Shown here one piece after another: positions 10,389-20,885 of a DNA stretch of 64,000 nt; the stretch's first letter is position 1, and the number at the start of each line of letters is the position of its first letter. The notes under the pieces are model-generated. The model did no database searches. It worked only from the letters and a program-made list of their open reading frames with translations, and was not told the DNA's origin. The position numbers were made by a program, and so were the translations under genes. This DNA comes from an uncultured Fibrobacter sp. (GTDB lineage: Bacteria > Fibrobacterota > Fibrobacteria > Fibrobacterales > Fibrobacteraceae), in assembly GCA_946414025.1 (NCBI GenBank), contig CAMKMX010000008.1, positions 1 through 64,000 on the forward strand, given 5' to 3'.

Positions 10389-12238
10389 CTTTCGCCTCCT
10401 TGCGCATAAAACACCTGATTTCGTCCGTTTTCCTTGGCCTTGTAAAGGGCCTGGTCCACACGGACATAGGCCGAGTCGGCAGATTCGCCCTCCTGGATTT
10501 CCACCACGCCAACGCTTACGCTACGGTGACCCGCCTTTTCGAATTCCATTTCATTGAAGGCCTTGCGAACTTTTTCTGCAAAATCAAGAGCCTTTTCAAT
10601 AGGTGTCTCACGCAAAAGCACCATAAATTCTTCGCCGCCCCAACGACCAATAGGCGATTTCACCGTTAAAATCGATTCCCGCAGTCCACGGCTGGTTTCA
10701 TCAAAATCATCGTCGTCTTCCATCACCCTGTAATCCGATGAGTCTATTCCCGAAAGCCCCGTTTCATCCACCGTCTTTTTCAAGACATTGGAAATGCCGA
10801 TAATGACGTTGTCCCCCTCCTTGTGGCCGTAGGTGTCGTTAATCTTCTTGAAATTGTCAATATCCATCATCACAAGGCACGCAGGCGTTTTTTCCGCTAT
10901 GCATTCCTTGATACAGCGCTGGATTTCGCCACGATTGAACAGGTGCGAAAGGGGGTCCGTAATGGCCATCAGGGACAGCTTCGCATTTGCCTGCGCCAGT
11001 TCCTGAGTGGCCGCATCGATAAAGGTGGCAAGGCGGTTAATCATGGAAACCTGGCCCGAGAACGAATCTTCTGCCATATCAAACTTGTGACTATCGTCGC
11101 CATCGCCTTCACGCATGGCGGCAATCACCAGCGTCACGTTGTGCTGGTTTACAAAACCGTTAGTCCTCAAAAATTCGCCGGCGGTGTAAAAGCCCGATGT
11201 AGGGGCGATACTCTGGAACGGAAGGGTCTCGTTACTGATTTCTTCTTTTCCCCAAAAAGAACGACGGGCCGCACAGGAAAAGACCTTGATGATATCGGGC
11301 TTGAACTCCCCTATTTTTTTTCCGTCCTTACGAATACAGTCCAGGATTGTCCAGGGGTCGCCATAGGCAAGGCGGGCCTTGACATTCTCGTCAATGTCCG
11401 AGGTCATGACCAGAGTGCCGTCTTCGTTGCAATGGACAGGGGCCCGGAGAATATCTATGCCGTTGTGCTTGTAAAAGAATGGGAATTCCAGCGTATTGGC
11501 GAAAAAATGTTCGTCATTCAAGATTTTCAAATAGCGGTAATAAATTTCGTAAGCGGGCTTGCTGTCCAGTTCAAACAGGAGGGCATTTTGAGCCTTTGTT
11601 ACCAGGAACTCCCTGCCGAGGGGTTTCCAGCCAGCGATATGCGTGGTGTAGATATGTAAGTCTTCGCCTCCTATCAAAAGGACAAGGATTCCCCGTTCCG
11701 AATACCCCCCTACATTCGAAAAGACGCAGGCATCGTTCTTGGACAGGTCCGGGTTAAAGGCACCTCCCCCAAAAATGGCTATCGATTCATCTACATCGTG
11801 CAGTGCATCGCAAAGAGGCGACAGGGACATTCCCCGAATAGTCAGTTGCAGTTCCACCCCCTTGACCCAGGGGTTTTCCCGGACTTTCCGCTTGATATTT
11901 TCCACCACGTCCAGCGCTGTTTCGCCATTCAGGGTGTACTGCAACAGCTTCACCTTCGTAGAGGGCTTTTCCAAAATGGTACAGACTACGGATATGGTTG
12001 TAGAGGACAATCTTCCTTCTATGATGTTTCCGTTGGTGGAACAACCCATACAGATGGCGTGGGGGATGGTCCTTGTGATGACATTGCTGACCAGTTCCAT
12101 CTGCCCCCGGTCCAGGGAATCGGAATATATCTGGAAAACAACATTAGAACAGCTCTTTGACTTGTACCAAAGGCGAACCTTTTCGAGATCCCGAGTCAGG
12201 GACGTGATACTGTGGTAATCAAACTGGAACTGTTTCAT
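10385..12238 (-). CDS. FIST sensor domain plus GGDEF diguanylate cyclase
   Basis: GGEEF active-site motif (GRWGGEEFMVLLRET); FIST N/C-like N-terminus; 4-bp overlap with EAL gene. Confidence 0.85.
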   Translation of the reverse strand: MKQFQFDYHSITSLTRDLEKVRLWYKSKSCSNVVFQIYSDSLDRGQMELVSNVITRTIPHAICMGCSTNGNIIEGRLSSTTISVVCTILEKPSTKVKLLQYTLNGETALDVVENIKRKVRENPWVKGVELQLTIRGMSLSPLCDALHDVDESIAIFGGGAFNPDLSKNDACVFSNVGGYSERGILVLLIGGEDLHIYTTHIAGWKPLGREFLVTKAQNALLFELDSKPAYEIYYRYLKILNDEHFFANTLEFPFFYKHNGIDILRAPVHCNEDGTLVMTSDIDENVKARLAYGDPWTILDCIRKDGKKIGEFKPDIIKVFSCAARRSFWGKEEISNETLPFQSIAPTSGFYTAGEFLRTNGFVNQHNVTLVIAAMREGDGDDSHKFDMAEDSFSGQVSMINRLATFIDAATQELAQANAKLSLMAITDPLSHLFNRGEIQRCIKECIAEKTPACLVMMDIDNFKKINDTYGHKEGDNVIIGISNVLKKTVDETGLSGIDSSDYRVMEDDDDFDETSRGLRESILTVKSPIGRWGGEEFMVLLRETPIEKALDFAEKVRKAFNEMEFEKAGHRSVSVGVVEIQEGESADSAYVRVDQALYKAKENGRNQVFYAQGGER

Positions 12239-12415
12239 CTCGCTACCGCCGAGCAAGCTTTATATAGAAGATACCTTTAAAATCATTAGTTTACTCATAA
12301 AAAAACGGGTTCTTTGCTCCAACTTGGAATAATCTTCAAGAAAACACACAGCCATTTTTCGGTATTTTTCTGCCATTTTGGTTGTTTCTAGCGAAAAACT
12401 TGGTATATTGGAAGT

Positions 12416-13999
12416 ATGAGCAAGTTTTTTAGTCTTATTTCAGCAATCCTGCTGTTCGTCTCCCTAGCAGCGGCAGACACCACCGCAGTGGCTACCGATT
12501 CCGCCAAGACCAGCTCCACAGACACTGTGGTTCTTGATACCGACAAGGCCAATGTCCCCAGCATCCAGGAACTCAAGAAGAAACACGCCGTATGGATCAA
12601 GCTGGAAGGGGACGTGGAGCCTTCCATGTACGACTTCTGCGCCAGGGCCATCGACGATGCCCTCAAGGAAAAGCCGGACTACATCGTCTTTGAAATCAAC
12701 ACCTTCGGAGGCCGCCTGGATGCCGCCTTCGACCTGGTGGACACCATCATGGCAGTCAAGGGGCCCGAAACCATCGCCCTGGTGAAAAAGAAGGCCATCA
12801 GCGCAGGAAGCCTCATTGCTCTCGCCTGCAAGAAACTCTACATGCTTGAAGCCACCACCATCGGGGACTGCGCCCCCATTGTGCAGGGCGGCGACGGCAC
12901 ACCGCAAATCGTAGGCGAAAAAATCCAGTCGCCCCTGCGGGCAAAATTCAGGAACCTGGCCCAGCGCAACGGCTACCCGGAACTGCTGAGTTCCGCCTTC
13001 GTGACACCCGAACTCGAAGTGCTCGAGCTCACCGCCAAGCTGGACAAGGGCAAAAAGACGGAACGGGATACCACCCTCATTATCGAAGGGCAGAAGTACG
13101 CCGTGCTGGATAGTGCAAACAAGGCCTTCTGGGGCGCTCCCAAGATTCTCGTAAAAGAGGGCGAGCTCTTGACCATGACCGACCAGGAAGCCCTGGAACT
13201 GGGATTTTCCAAGGGGACTTTCAAGGACCGTAACGAATTTGAGACGAGCCTTGCCATCGAAAGCCGTAGCGAAGTAGAAACCACTCTCGGCGAAGATATC
13301 GCCTCGGCCATCGCGGCCATTGCGGGAATTCTCCTGATTCTCGGGTTCGGCGCCCTTTACATCGAATTCAAGACCCCCGGTTTCGGGCTTTTCGGAATCA
13401 TCGGGCTTATCCTTATCGGCATCGTGTTCCTGGGGCAGTTTGCGCCGCAACTGGACGGCTACATTCCCGCCATACTTCTTGTGGCCGGCGTGGTGCTGTT
13501 CCTGGTAGAAATTTTTGTGATGCCGGGAACGTTCCTCTTTGGCGTAGGCGGCATCATCTGCATGATTCTGGCCCTGGCACTGAGCTTTTCGCCAGAGGAG
13601 ATTCCGGAGTTCGTCCCCGAAACCGTGGAGACCACCTTCGACGCCACTCCCTGGCTGTTCGGGCTGTTCTATATGCTAGCCTGTGCGGCTATTGCGCTGG
13701 TGTTCCCCATCGCCGCCAGCAAGTACCTGATACCGCTCTTGCCCGAAGGCTGGACCCCCATGCTCAAGACAGACCTGGAAACCGCCGCCTCCCCCACCGA
13801 AGCTGTTCAGGAAATTGCTGTGGGAGCCGTCGGAGAGGCCAAGACATTCTTACGCCCCGTGGGCCAGGCCAGCTTTACCATGCCCGACGGCAGCACCAAA
13901 CTCTTTGACGTTCAGACCCACGGTGAAATCATCGAGGCCGGCACAAAAGTAAAGGTGGAATCTGTGCAAGAAGGGCATATTTGGGTCGGGAAGGTTTAA
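12416..13999 (+). CDS. NfeD-family membrane-bound ClpP-like serine protease
   Basis: Signal peptide, ClpP-class protease N-terminal part, several TM segments, C-terminal OB-like domain. Confidence 0.85.
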   Translation: MSKFFSLISAILLFVSLAAADTTAVATDSAKTSSTDTVVLDTDKANVPSIQELKKKHAVWIKLEGDVEPSMYDFCARAIDDALKEKPDYIVFEINTFGGRLDAAFDLVDTIMAVKGPETIALVKKKAISAGSLIALACKKLYMLEATTIGDCAPIVQGGDGTPQIVGEKIQSPLRAKFRNLAQRNGYPELLSSAFVTPELEVLELTAKLDKGKKTERDTTLIIEGQKYAVLDSANKAFWGAPKILVKEGELLTMTDQEALELGFSKGTFKDRNEFETSLAIESRSEVETTLGEDIASAIAAIAGILLILGFGALYIEFKTPGFGLFGIIGLILIGIVFLGQFAPQLDGYIPAILLVAGVVLFLVEIFVMPGTFLFGVGGIICMILALALSFSPEEIPEFVPETVETTFDATPWLFGLFYMLACAAIALVFPIAASKYLIPLLPEGWTPMLKTDLETAASPTEAVQEIAVGAVGEAKTFLRPVGQASFTMPDGSTKLFDVQTHGEIIEAGTKVKVESVQEGHIWVGKV

Positions 14000-15300
14000 T
14001 GTCATTTCCCCGTTTTCTTGAAAGTGGCCGTTTAACCCTAATCTTGGCCTGCATTCTAGTTATACTACACCTGGGGGCATTCTCGTACAGGGTTCTTGTA
14101 GGTGCAAACGAAACCGTCGACTCCGCAGAATACCTACAATGTGCCCAAAACGCATCCAACGGCCAAGGCTTCCAATCCAACAAGGATGGCGAAACCTTTA
14201 GCGAAGAGGCCGTAACCAGGCGCCCGCCCGGTTACCCGGCAATCATCTTGGCCATGGGACAATCGAAAAACGCCACCATGGGAATCCAGGTTATCCTTTC
14301 CCTAAGCACCATTGGACTTTGCATTCTTGCCCTAAGGCGTTTTACCAAAGGCTGGATGCCCATCAACTTTTTATTGACAGGGTTCATCCTCACCCCTTCC
14401 CAGGTGATTTACGCAACCTCCATCATGAGCGAAATCCCCTTCCAGTTTTTTCTGACCTTGGGAATAGTCAGCGCCATTTTCTTTTTTCAAGATTGTTCCA
14501 TCAAGTGGATCTTTATTTCGGCCTTGGCCATCAGCATTGGTTTTACTATAAAACCCGTCCTATACCCTTTGGCCATCCTTTTTTCCATTGCAGGCCTTGC
14601 CCACGCTTTTTGGAAAAAGAACTTTAGAATTGTTCCCACCATTTTGATTCCCGTCGCTTGCGTTTTCGCTTTGGCAAGTTGGAATTACGCACGAACCCAA
14701 GTATTCGAAGTTTCAAGCATCCAAACTACAAACCTGTTCGACGTCAACATGAAATTAGTCCTGTACCAAGCCCAAGGTGAAGAACGAGGTGACCAAATTA
14801 TCGATTCTTTAGAAACTGAAGCCGACAAAATCAAAGACTACGGAGCAAGACAACAATTTCGTTCCCAACAAAGCCGTAAAATTTTCTTTGAATATCCTCA
14901 TATTGCAATTTACCAATATGCAAAAGGAATCCTCCTATTCTTTGTGGACCCTGGCAGGTTTGACTTTATCACCTATGCCGGAATAGAAAACAAACAAGGA
15001 CTTATGAACGCCTTTGCCGCACAGGACTCGGGAGTCATCAAAAAAATTTTAAGTTCCATGCCCCTCTGGCTTTGGGGAGCCTTAATCATAGTCTTCCTGT
15101 TCAATATTGTCAAAATCGCATGCTTTGCAAAGTTCCTTATAATGGGTAAAGAAGGCAGGCCTATCAAAATCCTTCTTTTTTGCGGAATCGCCTATATCGC
15201 CTTGGCAAGCGGTCCCCTCGGCGTAAGCCGTTACGCCTTGCCGGTAGTCCCCTTGATTCTCATAGGAGCATCCTTGGGAAGTTCTTCACAAAAGGGCTAA
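13999..15300 (+). CDS. Polytopic membrane protein, GT39/PMT-like glycosyltransferase
   Basis: Multiple TM segments; RRPPGYPAI motif; TAATG overlap with upstream stop. Confidence 0.55.
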   Translation: MSFPRFLESGRLTLILACILVILHLGAFSYRVLVGANETVDSAEYLQCAQNASNGQGFQSNKDGETFSEEAVTRRPPGYPAIILAMGQSKNATMGIQVILSLSTIGLCILALRRFTKGWMPINFLLTGFILTPSQVIYATSIMSEIPFQFFLTLGIVSAIFFFQDCSIKWIFISALAISIGFTIKPVLYPLAILFSIAGLAHAFWKKNFRIVPTILIPVACVFALASWNYARTQVFEVSSIQTTNLFDVNMKLVLYQAQGEERGDQIIDSLETEADKIKDYGARQQFRSQQSRKIFFEYPHIAIYQYAKGILLFFVDPGRFDFITYAGIENKQGLMNAFAAQDSGVIKKILSSMPLWLWGALIIVFLFNIVKIACFAKFLIMGKEGRPIKILLFCGIAYIALASGPLGVSRYALPVVPLILIGASLGSSSQKG

Positions 15301-15367
15301 ACAGCCTATTTCATTCGCCCATAAAAAAAGTATATTAAGCATAGGATAAGTAAAACGGAGTAATACC

Positions 15368-16342
15368 ATGGAAACTCTCTTAATCATCGGAATCATCATC
15401 GCGGCCATTGCCGTTATCATCCTTCTCGCCTTTATCGGCAAATTCTTCAGTCTCTGGCTCCAGGCCTTGTTTTCCAAGGCGAACGTAAGCATTTTCCAGC
15501 TCATCGGTATGCGGCTCCGTAAGGTGCCGCCCCAGGTGATTGTGGAAGCCCGAATCCTCAGCTGCAAGGCGGGTCTCCCGGTCGATACGAACCTGCTGGA
15601 AGCCCATTACCTTAGCCGCGGTAACGTACTCCGCGTGATTCAGGCCCTCATTGCCGCCAACAAGGCAAACATCAAGCTGGACTTCAAGGAAGCCGCGGCC
15701 ATCGACCTCGCCGGCCGTAACGTGCTGGAAGCCGTGCAGATGTCCGTGAACCCGAAGGTCATCACGACCCCGAAGGTTTCCGCTGTGGCCCTCGACGGTA
15801 TCCAGCTCCACGCCATTACCCGTATTACCGTGCGTGCCAGCATCCAGAAGCTGGTGGGTGGCGCCGGCGAAGAGACGGTTATCGCCCGCGTCGGCGAAGG
15901 CATCGTTTCTTCCATCGGTTCTGCAATAAGCCACAAGGAAGTGCTGGAAAACCCGAACATGATTTCCAAGAAGGTGCTAGCCTCCGGTCTTGACGCCGGA
16001 ACCGCTTTCGAAATCCTTTCCATCGACATCGCCGACGTGGACGTGGGCCAGAACATCGGAGCCATCCTGGAAACCGACCGTGCCGAGGCAGACAAGAAGA
16101 TTGCCCAGGCCAAGGCCGAAGAACGCCGTGCCATGGCATACGCCGCCGAACAGGAAATGAAGGCCAAGGTTATGGAAATGAAGGCGAAACTGGTGGAGGC
16201 CGAAGCCCAGATCCCCATGGCCATGGCAACCGCACTCCGCGATGGCAAGCTGGGCGTGATGGACTACTACAACCTGAAGAACATCGAAGCCGACACCCAG
16301 ATGAGGAAGGAAATCGGGGCTGGCGGCGAAGCCGCCAAGTAG
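15368..16342 (+). CDS. floA: Flotillin-like protein FloA
   Basis: Whole-length FloA/YqfA similarity: [56 protein letters not shown]. Confidence 0.9.
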   Translation: METLLIIGIIIAAIAVIILLAFIGKFFSLWLQALFSKANVSIFQLIGMRLRKVPPQVIVEARILSCKAGLPVDTNLLEAHYLSRGNVLRVIQALIAANKANIKLDFKEAAAIDLAGRNVLEAVQMSVNPKVITTPKVSAVALDGIQLHAITRITVRASIQKLVGGAGEETVIARVGEGIVSSIGSAISHKEVLENPNMISKKVLASGLDAGTAFEILSIDIADVDVGQNIGAILETDRAEADKKIAQAKAEERRAMAYAAEQEMKAKVMEMKAKLVEAEAQIPMAMATALRDGKLGVMDYYNLKNIEADTQMRKEIGAGGEAAK

Positions 16343-16403
16343 TCATGAGTCATGAGTCATGAGTCATGAGTTGTGAGTTTTGAGTTATGAGTGAAGAGTC
16401 ATG
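16341..16403. repeat. Heptanucleotide tandem array, 9 units (consensus AGTYATG)
   Basis: agtcatg x4, agttgtg, agttttg, agttatg, agtgaag, agtcatg; starts on the floA stop codon. Confidence 0.95.
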
Positions 16404-16411
16404 AGGTAAAT

Positions 16412-16774
16412 GTGCAGGATTTTCAATCTCTTGAAATTTGGAAAAAAAGTCACTCGCTGGTTTTGTCCATTTACAAAATCACCGAAAATGACTTTCCTAA
16501 AAGCGAGTTGTTCACCCTGACCACGCAAATAAGACGAGCGGCATCGTCCATTCCGACAAACATTGCAGAAGGTTGTGGAAGGCGAACAAATAAAGATTTT
16601 GCACATTTCATCCAAATGGCAATAGGCTCATCATCTGAAGTAGAATACCAGCTCATTTTGGCCAAAGATTTAAAATATATAACCGAGGAGACTTGGAAAT
16701 CACTAAGCAAGAACATCACCGAAATCAGAAAAATGATGCTTTCTTTTAACAAAAAACTCAGCACTCATAACTGA
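16412..16774 (+). CDS. Four-helix-bundle protein, 23S rRNA IVS / Avd-like family (ORF may extend to a GTG at 16391)
   Basis: QDFQSLEIWKKSHSLVLSIYKIT, LTTQIRRAASSIPTNIAEGCGR; GAGG before GTG start. Confidence 0.9.
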   Translation: MQDFQSLEIWKKSHSLVLSIYKITENDFPKSELFTLTTQIRRAASSIPTNIAEGCGRRTNKDFAHFIQMAIGSSSEVEYQLILAKDLKYITEETWKSLSKNITEIRKMMLSFNKKLSTHN

Positions 16775-16790
16775 CAACTGATAACTATTA
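16756..16790. repeat. Heptanucleotide tandem array, 5 units, opposite orientation to 16341 array
   Basis: actcagc actcata actgaca actgata actatta. Confidence 0.9.
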
Positions 16791-17593
16791 TGGAAGGACT
16801 ACTCATCCTCATAGGCATCTGGGTTCTGGATGTCGTCATCAAGAAGGTTGCAGCCAGCAGAAACAAGCGGCAACAGCAGCCTCCCCAGTACCAGCCGGAA
16901 GATGACGGCAGCGAATACGAACCGCAAGACGAAACGCAGGAGCAACACACCCCGCGTTCCCTGCAGGATTTAATCCGACAGTTCGAAGACGCCCAGAGGC
17001 AGGCGACTCAAGGCAATATCGAGCCGCCCACTCCCCCGGTGCAACGCAAGCATTCTGAGCAACTGACGCTCCGTGACATCGCAGAGGTGGTCATCGATGT
17101 CGATTTTGTCAACCTGGAATTTTTAATGGATTCCTTTGACGTTGACGAAAACACCGCCGCCGAAATGCTGATGGACCTGCAGGCCCACCACATCGTGGGT
17201 CACGACATGGGCGAAGGAGATTGCGACGTTCTGGTGCATGACATCGAAGAACTGGACAACTTACTCAACCGAGAACAACGCACCGCCCAGGAACAGGAAG
17301 ACGCCCGAAAGAACGAAATCGATGCCGAGCACGAAGAAGCCCGTCGTCAGGAACTTGAACGCCAGCAGAAACTGAACGCCCTTGAAGAACGGGCCAAGTC
17401 TGCCCGAGAATCTGCCGCCGCATTTGCAGGCGAAGGCTATGCGGACTCCACGGGCGATAGCGAAACCGCCCAAATGCTCCGCAAGCCCGCCGTATCCACA
17501 AAGAACATCGCCGATGTGCGCAAGGGATTCATCTGGGCTAAAGTCCTGGACGAGCCCCGCTTCAAGCGCCGCTGGAGCGCACAATATAGGTAA
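16790..17593 (+). CDS. Hypothetical protein with N-terminal TM and charged coiled-coil
   Basis: Long ORF, hydrophobic N-terminus, Q/E-rich middle. Confidence 0.6.
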   Translation: MEGLLILIGIWVLDVVIKKVAASRNKRQQQPPQYQPEDDGSEYEPQDETQEQHTPRSLQDLIRQFEDAQRQATQGNIEPPTPPVQRKHSEQLTLRDIAEVVIDVDFVNLEFLMDSFDVDENTAAEMLMDLQAHHIVGHDMGEGDCDVLVHDIEELDNLLNREQRTAQEQEDARKNEIDAEHEEARRQELERQQKLNALEERAKSARESAAAFAGEGYADSTGDSETAQMLRKPAVSTKNIADVRKGFIWAKVLDEPRFKRRWSAQYR

Positions 17594-17613
17594 CCGTTCG
17601 CGCTAAAAACATC

Positions 17614-17642
17614 AAAAGCCGCGCCCTTGGCACGGCTTTTTC
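17614..17642. terminator. Convergent rho-independent terminator
   Basis: AAAAGCCG..CGGCTTTTT hairpin between convergent genes. Confidence 0.75.
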
Positions 17643-17658
17643 GTTTCTACGCTACAAC

Positions 17659-18690
17659 CTACCGCATGTCCGCAACGCAGCGCACGTACAGTCCCTTGCG
17701 GACACTCTCGTCGGTGCGGTTGATGCTCCGGGCCTCGCGCCTAAATTCCCAGGAACGGCCCGTATTGCGCTTGATGGAAGTGGCAGACCAGTAGTGTCCG
17801 GTATTGGTCCCGTCGCAATACTGGTCCCAATCCTTACAGCCGCCCACACCCATGCTGTTCCAGTCCCACTGGGAACGCTCTTTCTGAAAATCCCGCCACT
17901 CGCCGTCGTCGGGCAGGTGCCAGCCCTTGGGACAGGCCTTCTTCGCCTCGCCATGGGTGTAGAACCGTCCGTATTTCTTGCAAAGTTCCATATCTTCGAG
18001 CAAGCACTGGGTTTTGGCATCCGTCAGCCCGTAGCGGATATTCTGCACCATCCAAATCTTGTCGCCCACAATTTTCACCTTGTACTGTCTTTCGTCGCGG
18101 GTATCCGTCATGAGCATGTCGTCTTTGGAGATGTTCTTTTCGGCAAGCAGGTCCCGCTCCCCAACGCAGCGCACGGCCACCACGGATTCCTTGGGCAGGT
18201 TCACCTTCTGGAAACTCCCGCGTTTCAGGTCCAGCATCAGCGCCTGTATGCCCAACTTTCCGGCATCCCCCGCTATGGCGAAGTAGGCCGCATCTTTCCC
18301 CTGGACCTTCGGGTTCTTCTTGGACATGTCGTAATAGCCACGGGTATTTCCTGCAAAAGCCTTGGCATTCTGTTTTTTACGGGACCCCATGAACTTGTCT
18401 TCGGCAAGGTCATTCCATTCCTTCAAATCCGGGAGATGAGTCCCTGCGGGGCAAAGCCCGGACCAGGATTCCTTCTTGTAGAAACTGACCTTCGCCCGGT
18501 CCTTGAAATCGGGCTTGCCGTCTAAAGAAACATTGCTCGTAAACCAGTTGAGCTTTCCGGAGGGCATCACCTTGTAGGTGCGTCCGTCGCGGCTGTCCTT
18601 GACCGAGGCGGCACAGGCAAATGCAAAAGACAGTGCCACGACCACGGTCAAGCGACCCCAAATTTTCATCATATAAAACCTCAATTTCAC
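17659..18690 (-). CDS. FISUMP / TIGR02145 family protein
   Basis: MVQNIRYG, GRFYTHGEAKKACPKGWHLPDDGEWRDF, YWSATS, VRCVAD. Confidence 0.85.
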   Translation of the reverse strand: MKLRFYMMKIWGRLTVVVALSFAFACAASVKDSRDGRTYKVMPSGKLNWFTSNVSLDGKPDFKDRAKVSFYKKESWSGLCPAGTHLPDLKEWNDLAEDKFMGSRKKQNAKAFAGNTRGYYDMSKKNPKVQGKDAAYFAIAGDAGKLGIQALMLDLKRGSFQKVNLPKESVVAVRCVGERDLLAEKNISKDDMLMTDTRDERQYKVKIVGDKIWMVQNIRYGLTDAKTQCLLEDMELCKKYGRFYTHGEAKKACPKGWHLPDDGEWRDFQKERSQWDWNSMGVGGCKDWDQYCDGTNTGHYWSATSIKRNTGRSWEFRREARSINRTDESVRKGLYVRCVADMR

Positions 18691-18737
18691 CTACAAATAT
18701 ATATCACAAAATAAAAAACGAAACTTACAATAAAATG

Positions 18738-19577
18738 TTATATGCGGATTGTAAGGCCTGCCGCACCAGGATACACCCAAAGGGAGAACCTTTCGTCCCG
18801 CTTTTTATGGATTTCGATTACCGCAAGGCTCACGCCCGAGCCCACCAGGGCCCCCACCACCACGTCCGTGAGGTAGTGTTTGCCCGCCGCTATCCGCAAA
18901 ACTCCTTCCAGGGCCGCTGCCGATAGCGCCCCCGCCCACACCACGCCCCTGAAGGGCGACTGGGGGTACATTTCGCTGAACCACTCCCCGGTAAACACCG
19001 CCACCGTAAAGGCCGCCGAAGCGTGCCCACTAAAAAAACTCCCGTAGGCCTCGGCATCTGCCTTTTCGGCCCGTTCCCCCGCCTTGCGGTTGGAGCCGTA
19101 ACCGTCCTTGGCATAGACATAGGGCCTGGGCCAGAATTCCATGGAACGGACCATCAGGTTTATACCCGACTGGAGGGCAAGCGCCTGGGCAAACATCAGG
19201 GTAAAACCGGCTGCATCGAGCCCGGAGGCATCCCCCACTCCATAAGAATAACCCGCGAGAGCCAGCGGCGCCACCCCCAAAGCAGCCGCCCACTTGCTCG
19301 CCTTGTCTGCAGATTCGCTGTACCGCCCCGCCAGGGGTCTGTCCCAGGGAAGCAGCTCCGAAACCGAACGGTAATCCCCAGGTTCGGGCTTTTCCATCTG
19401 GGTGTAGCGGTAATTGCCAAAGAAGGCCGTGAACGCAGACAAGAATGTGACCGGCATGTCCTTGGACCAGGAGACATCGTAGTGAGACACTTCCGGCGCA
19501 GGCGTTTCCGCCGCCCACACCATCAGGGGCAAGGCCACCAGACTCAAAAAAAACTTTTTCCACCGCAAAGCGTTCAC
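18738..19577 (-). CDS. PAP2-family membrane phosphatase
   Basis: SFFSGHAS and AAGKHYLTDVVVG motifs. Confidence 0.8.
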   Translation of the reverse strand: MNALRWKKFFLSLVALPLMVWAAETPAPEVSHYDVSWSKDMPVTFLSAFTAFFGNYRYTQMEKPEPGDYRSVSELLPWDRPLAGRYSESADKASKWAAALGVAPLALAGYSYGVGDASGLDAAGFTLMFAQALALQSGINLMVRSMEFWPRPYVYAKDGYGSNRKAGERAEKADAEAYGSFFSGHASAAFTVAVFTGEWFSEMYPQSPFRGVVWAGALSAAALEGVLRIAAGKHYLTDVVVGALVGSGVSLAVIEIHKKRDERFSLWVYPGAAGLTIRI

Positions 19578-19607
19578 ACCCCCAAACTAAAAAATTATAT
19601 TGGAGGT

Positions 19608-20555
19608 ATGCCGAGCAAGAACATTACCCGCGAGCCCATTACGCCCTCCATTGAGCTGTTCAACGCCATTTCCGACGAGATGCGCCTGAAAATCCTGATG
19701 CTCCTGGACCAGGCCGAATTTACCGTCAACGAAATCAAGGATATCCTGGATATCCACCAGAGCAACGCCAGCCGACACCTTTCCAAGCTTTCGGCCTGCA
19801 AGCTCCTGAAAGACCGCCGCGACGGCATCAAGGCCTACTACGGGCTCAGCGAAGAACTCCTGCTTTCGAGCCGTGTCCTTTCGGTCATCCGGGAGGCCTA
19901 CGAAGACCTGCAAGACAAGGACATCATCCAATGCCGCGCCGAGCAGGTGCTGCAAGACCGTACCGACAAGACCAAGGGCCAGATTCACAAGCTGGACCAG
20001 GCCGGCGGCAGCCTCAAGGCCCAAATCAGCCTGTTCAGCAAGCTCATGATGCCCTTCGAAAAGGCGGTAGATATCGGCTGCGGCGAAGGGGGCGACCTTT
20101 CGCTGATGCTTGCGAACCGCTGCCAGAACGTCTTCTCCCTGGATTACGACCCCAAGGTCATCAGCGGACTCCAGAGAATCCTCAAGAAAAAGGGCATCGC
20201 AAATGTCACCCCGAAGGTGGCGGACATGCTCTCTACCGGGCTTCCGGACAACTTCGCCGACCTGGTGCTCATGAGCCAGGTGCTCCACCACGCCCAGGAC
20301 CCGCGCCTTGCCCTCAAGGAAGCCATCCGTATTCTGAAACCTGGCGGAACACTCGCCCTCCTGGACCTGGCCCAGCACAAAGAAGAATCCTTCCGTGAAA
20401 CCCACGGCCACATCTGGCTTGGTTTCGACCGCGCCCAGCTGGAATTTTTCGTGAAGGAATTCAACTGCAAGATTGTCGAAAGCGAAATTATCCCCAGCGA
20501 GAACCAGGTAGACAAGAAACTCCCCGTCATCTGCATGATCCTCTCGAAGGAATAA
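19608..20555 (+). CDS. ArsR-type HTH fused to SAM-dependent methyltransferase
   Basis: HTH (EIKDILDIHQSNASRHLSKL), SAM motif AVDIGCGEGGDLSLML; GGAGG before ATG at 19608. Confidence 0.85.
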   Translation: MPSKNITREPITPSIELFNAISDEMRLKILMLLDQAEFTVNEIKDILDIHQSNASRHLSKLSACKLLKDRRDGIKAYYGLSEELLLSSRVLSVIREAYEDLQDKDIIQCRAEQVLQDRTDKTKGQIHKLDQAGGSLKAQISLFSKLMMPFEKAVDIGCGEGGDLSLMLANRCQNVFSLDYDPKVISGLQRILKKKGIANVTPKVADMLSTGLPDNFADLVLMSQVLHHAQDPRLALKEAIRILKPGGTLALLDLAQHKEESFRETHGHIWLGFDRAQLEFFVKEFNCKIVESEIIPSENQVDKKLPVICMILSKE

Positions 20556-20578
20556 ACGAAATATCATTGACAAAAAAA

Positions 20579-20650
20579 GGGGGAAGCCTCCCCCTCGTCC
20601 GAGCCGCGCTCGGCCTACCCCCACCCCTAGGGGGCTCGCCCCCTAAAACT
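20579..20650 (+). repeat. GC-rich palindromic intergenic repeat (GGGGGAAGCCTCCCCC family)
   Basis: GGGGGAAGCCTCCCCC head and CCTACCCCCACCCCTAGGGGGCTCGCCCCCTAAAAC tail. Confidence 0.8.
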
Positions 20651-20660
20651 CTCCCTACAC

Positions 20661-20885
20661 GTTGTATTCGCTTCAATCGCAAGGTTAAAAACGCTGGATC
20701 ACGAATACAACCGTGGGCGCTCTCGATGAAAGCACTACTTAGCATTGTCGTCACTTCATGACGACAAGCTCCCCGCCTCGGTCACTGGAGCAAGTTACTT
20801 TGATGCCTTCGGCATCCTCCCGCTACGGTTCAGGGATGACGAAAACCCTGTTTTCTCATCCCTGCCCCTCGCAGGCACTTGCTCC
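20661..20885. repeat. Cluster of nested inverted repeats in tex 3' intergenic region
   Basis: GTTGTATTCG/CGAATACAAC, GTCGTCA/TGACGAC, GGAGCAAGT/ACTTGCTCC, CAGGGATGA/TCATCCCTG. Confidence 0.75.
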
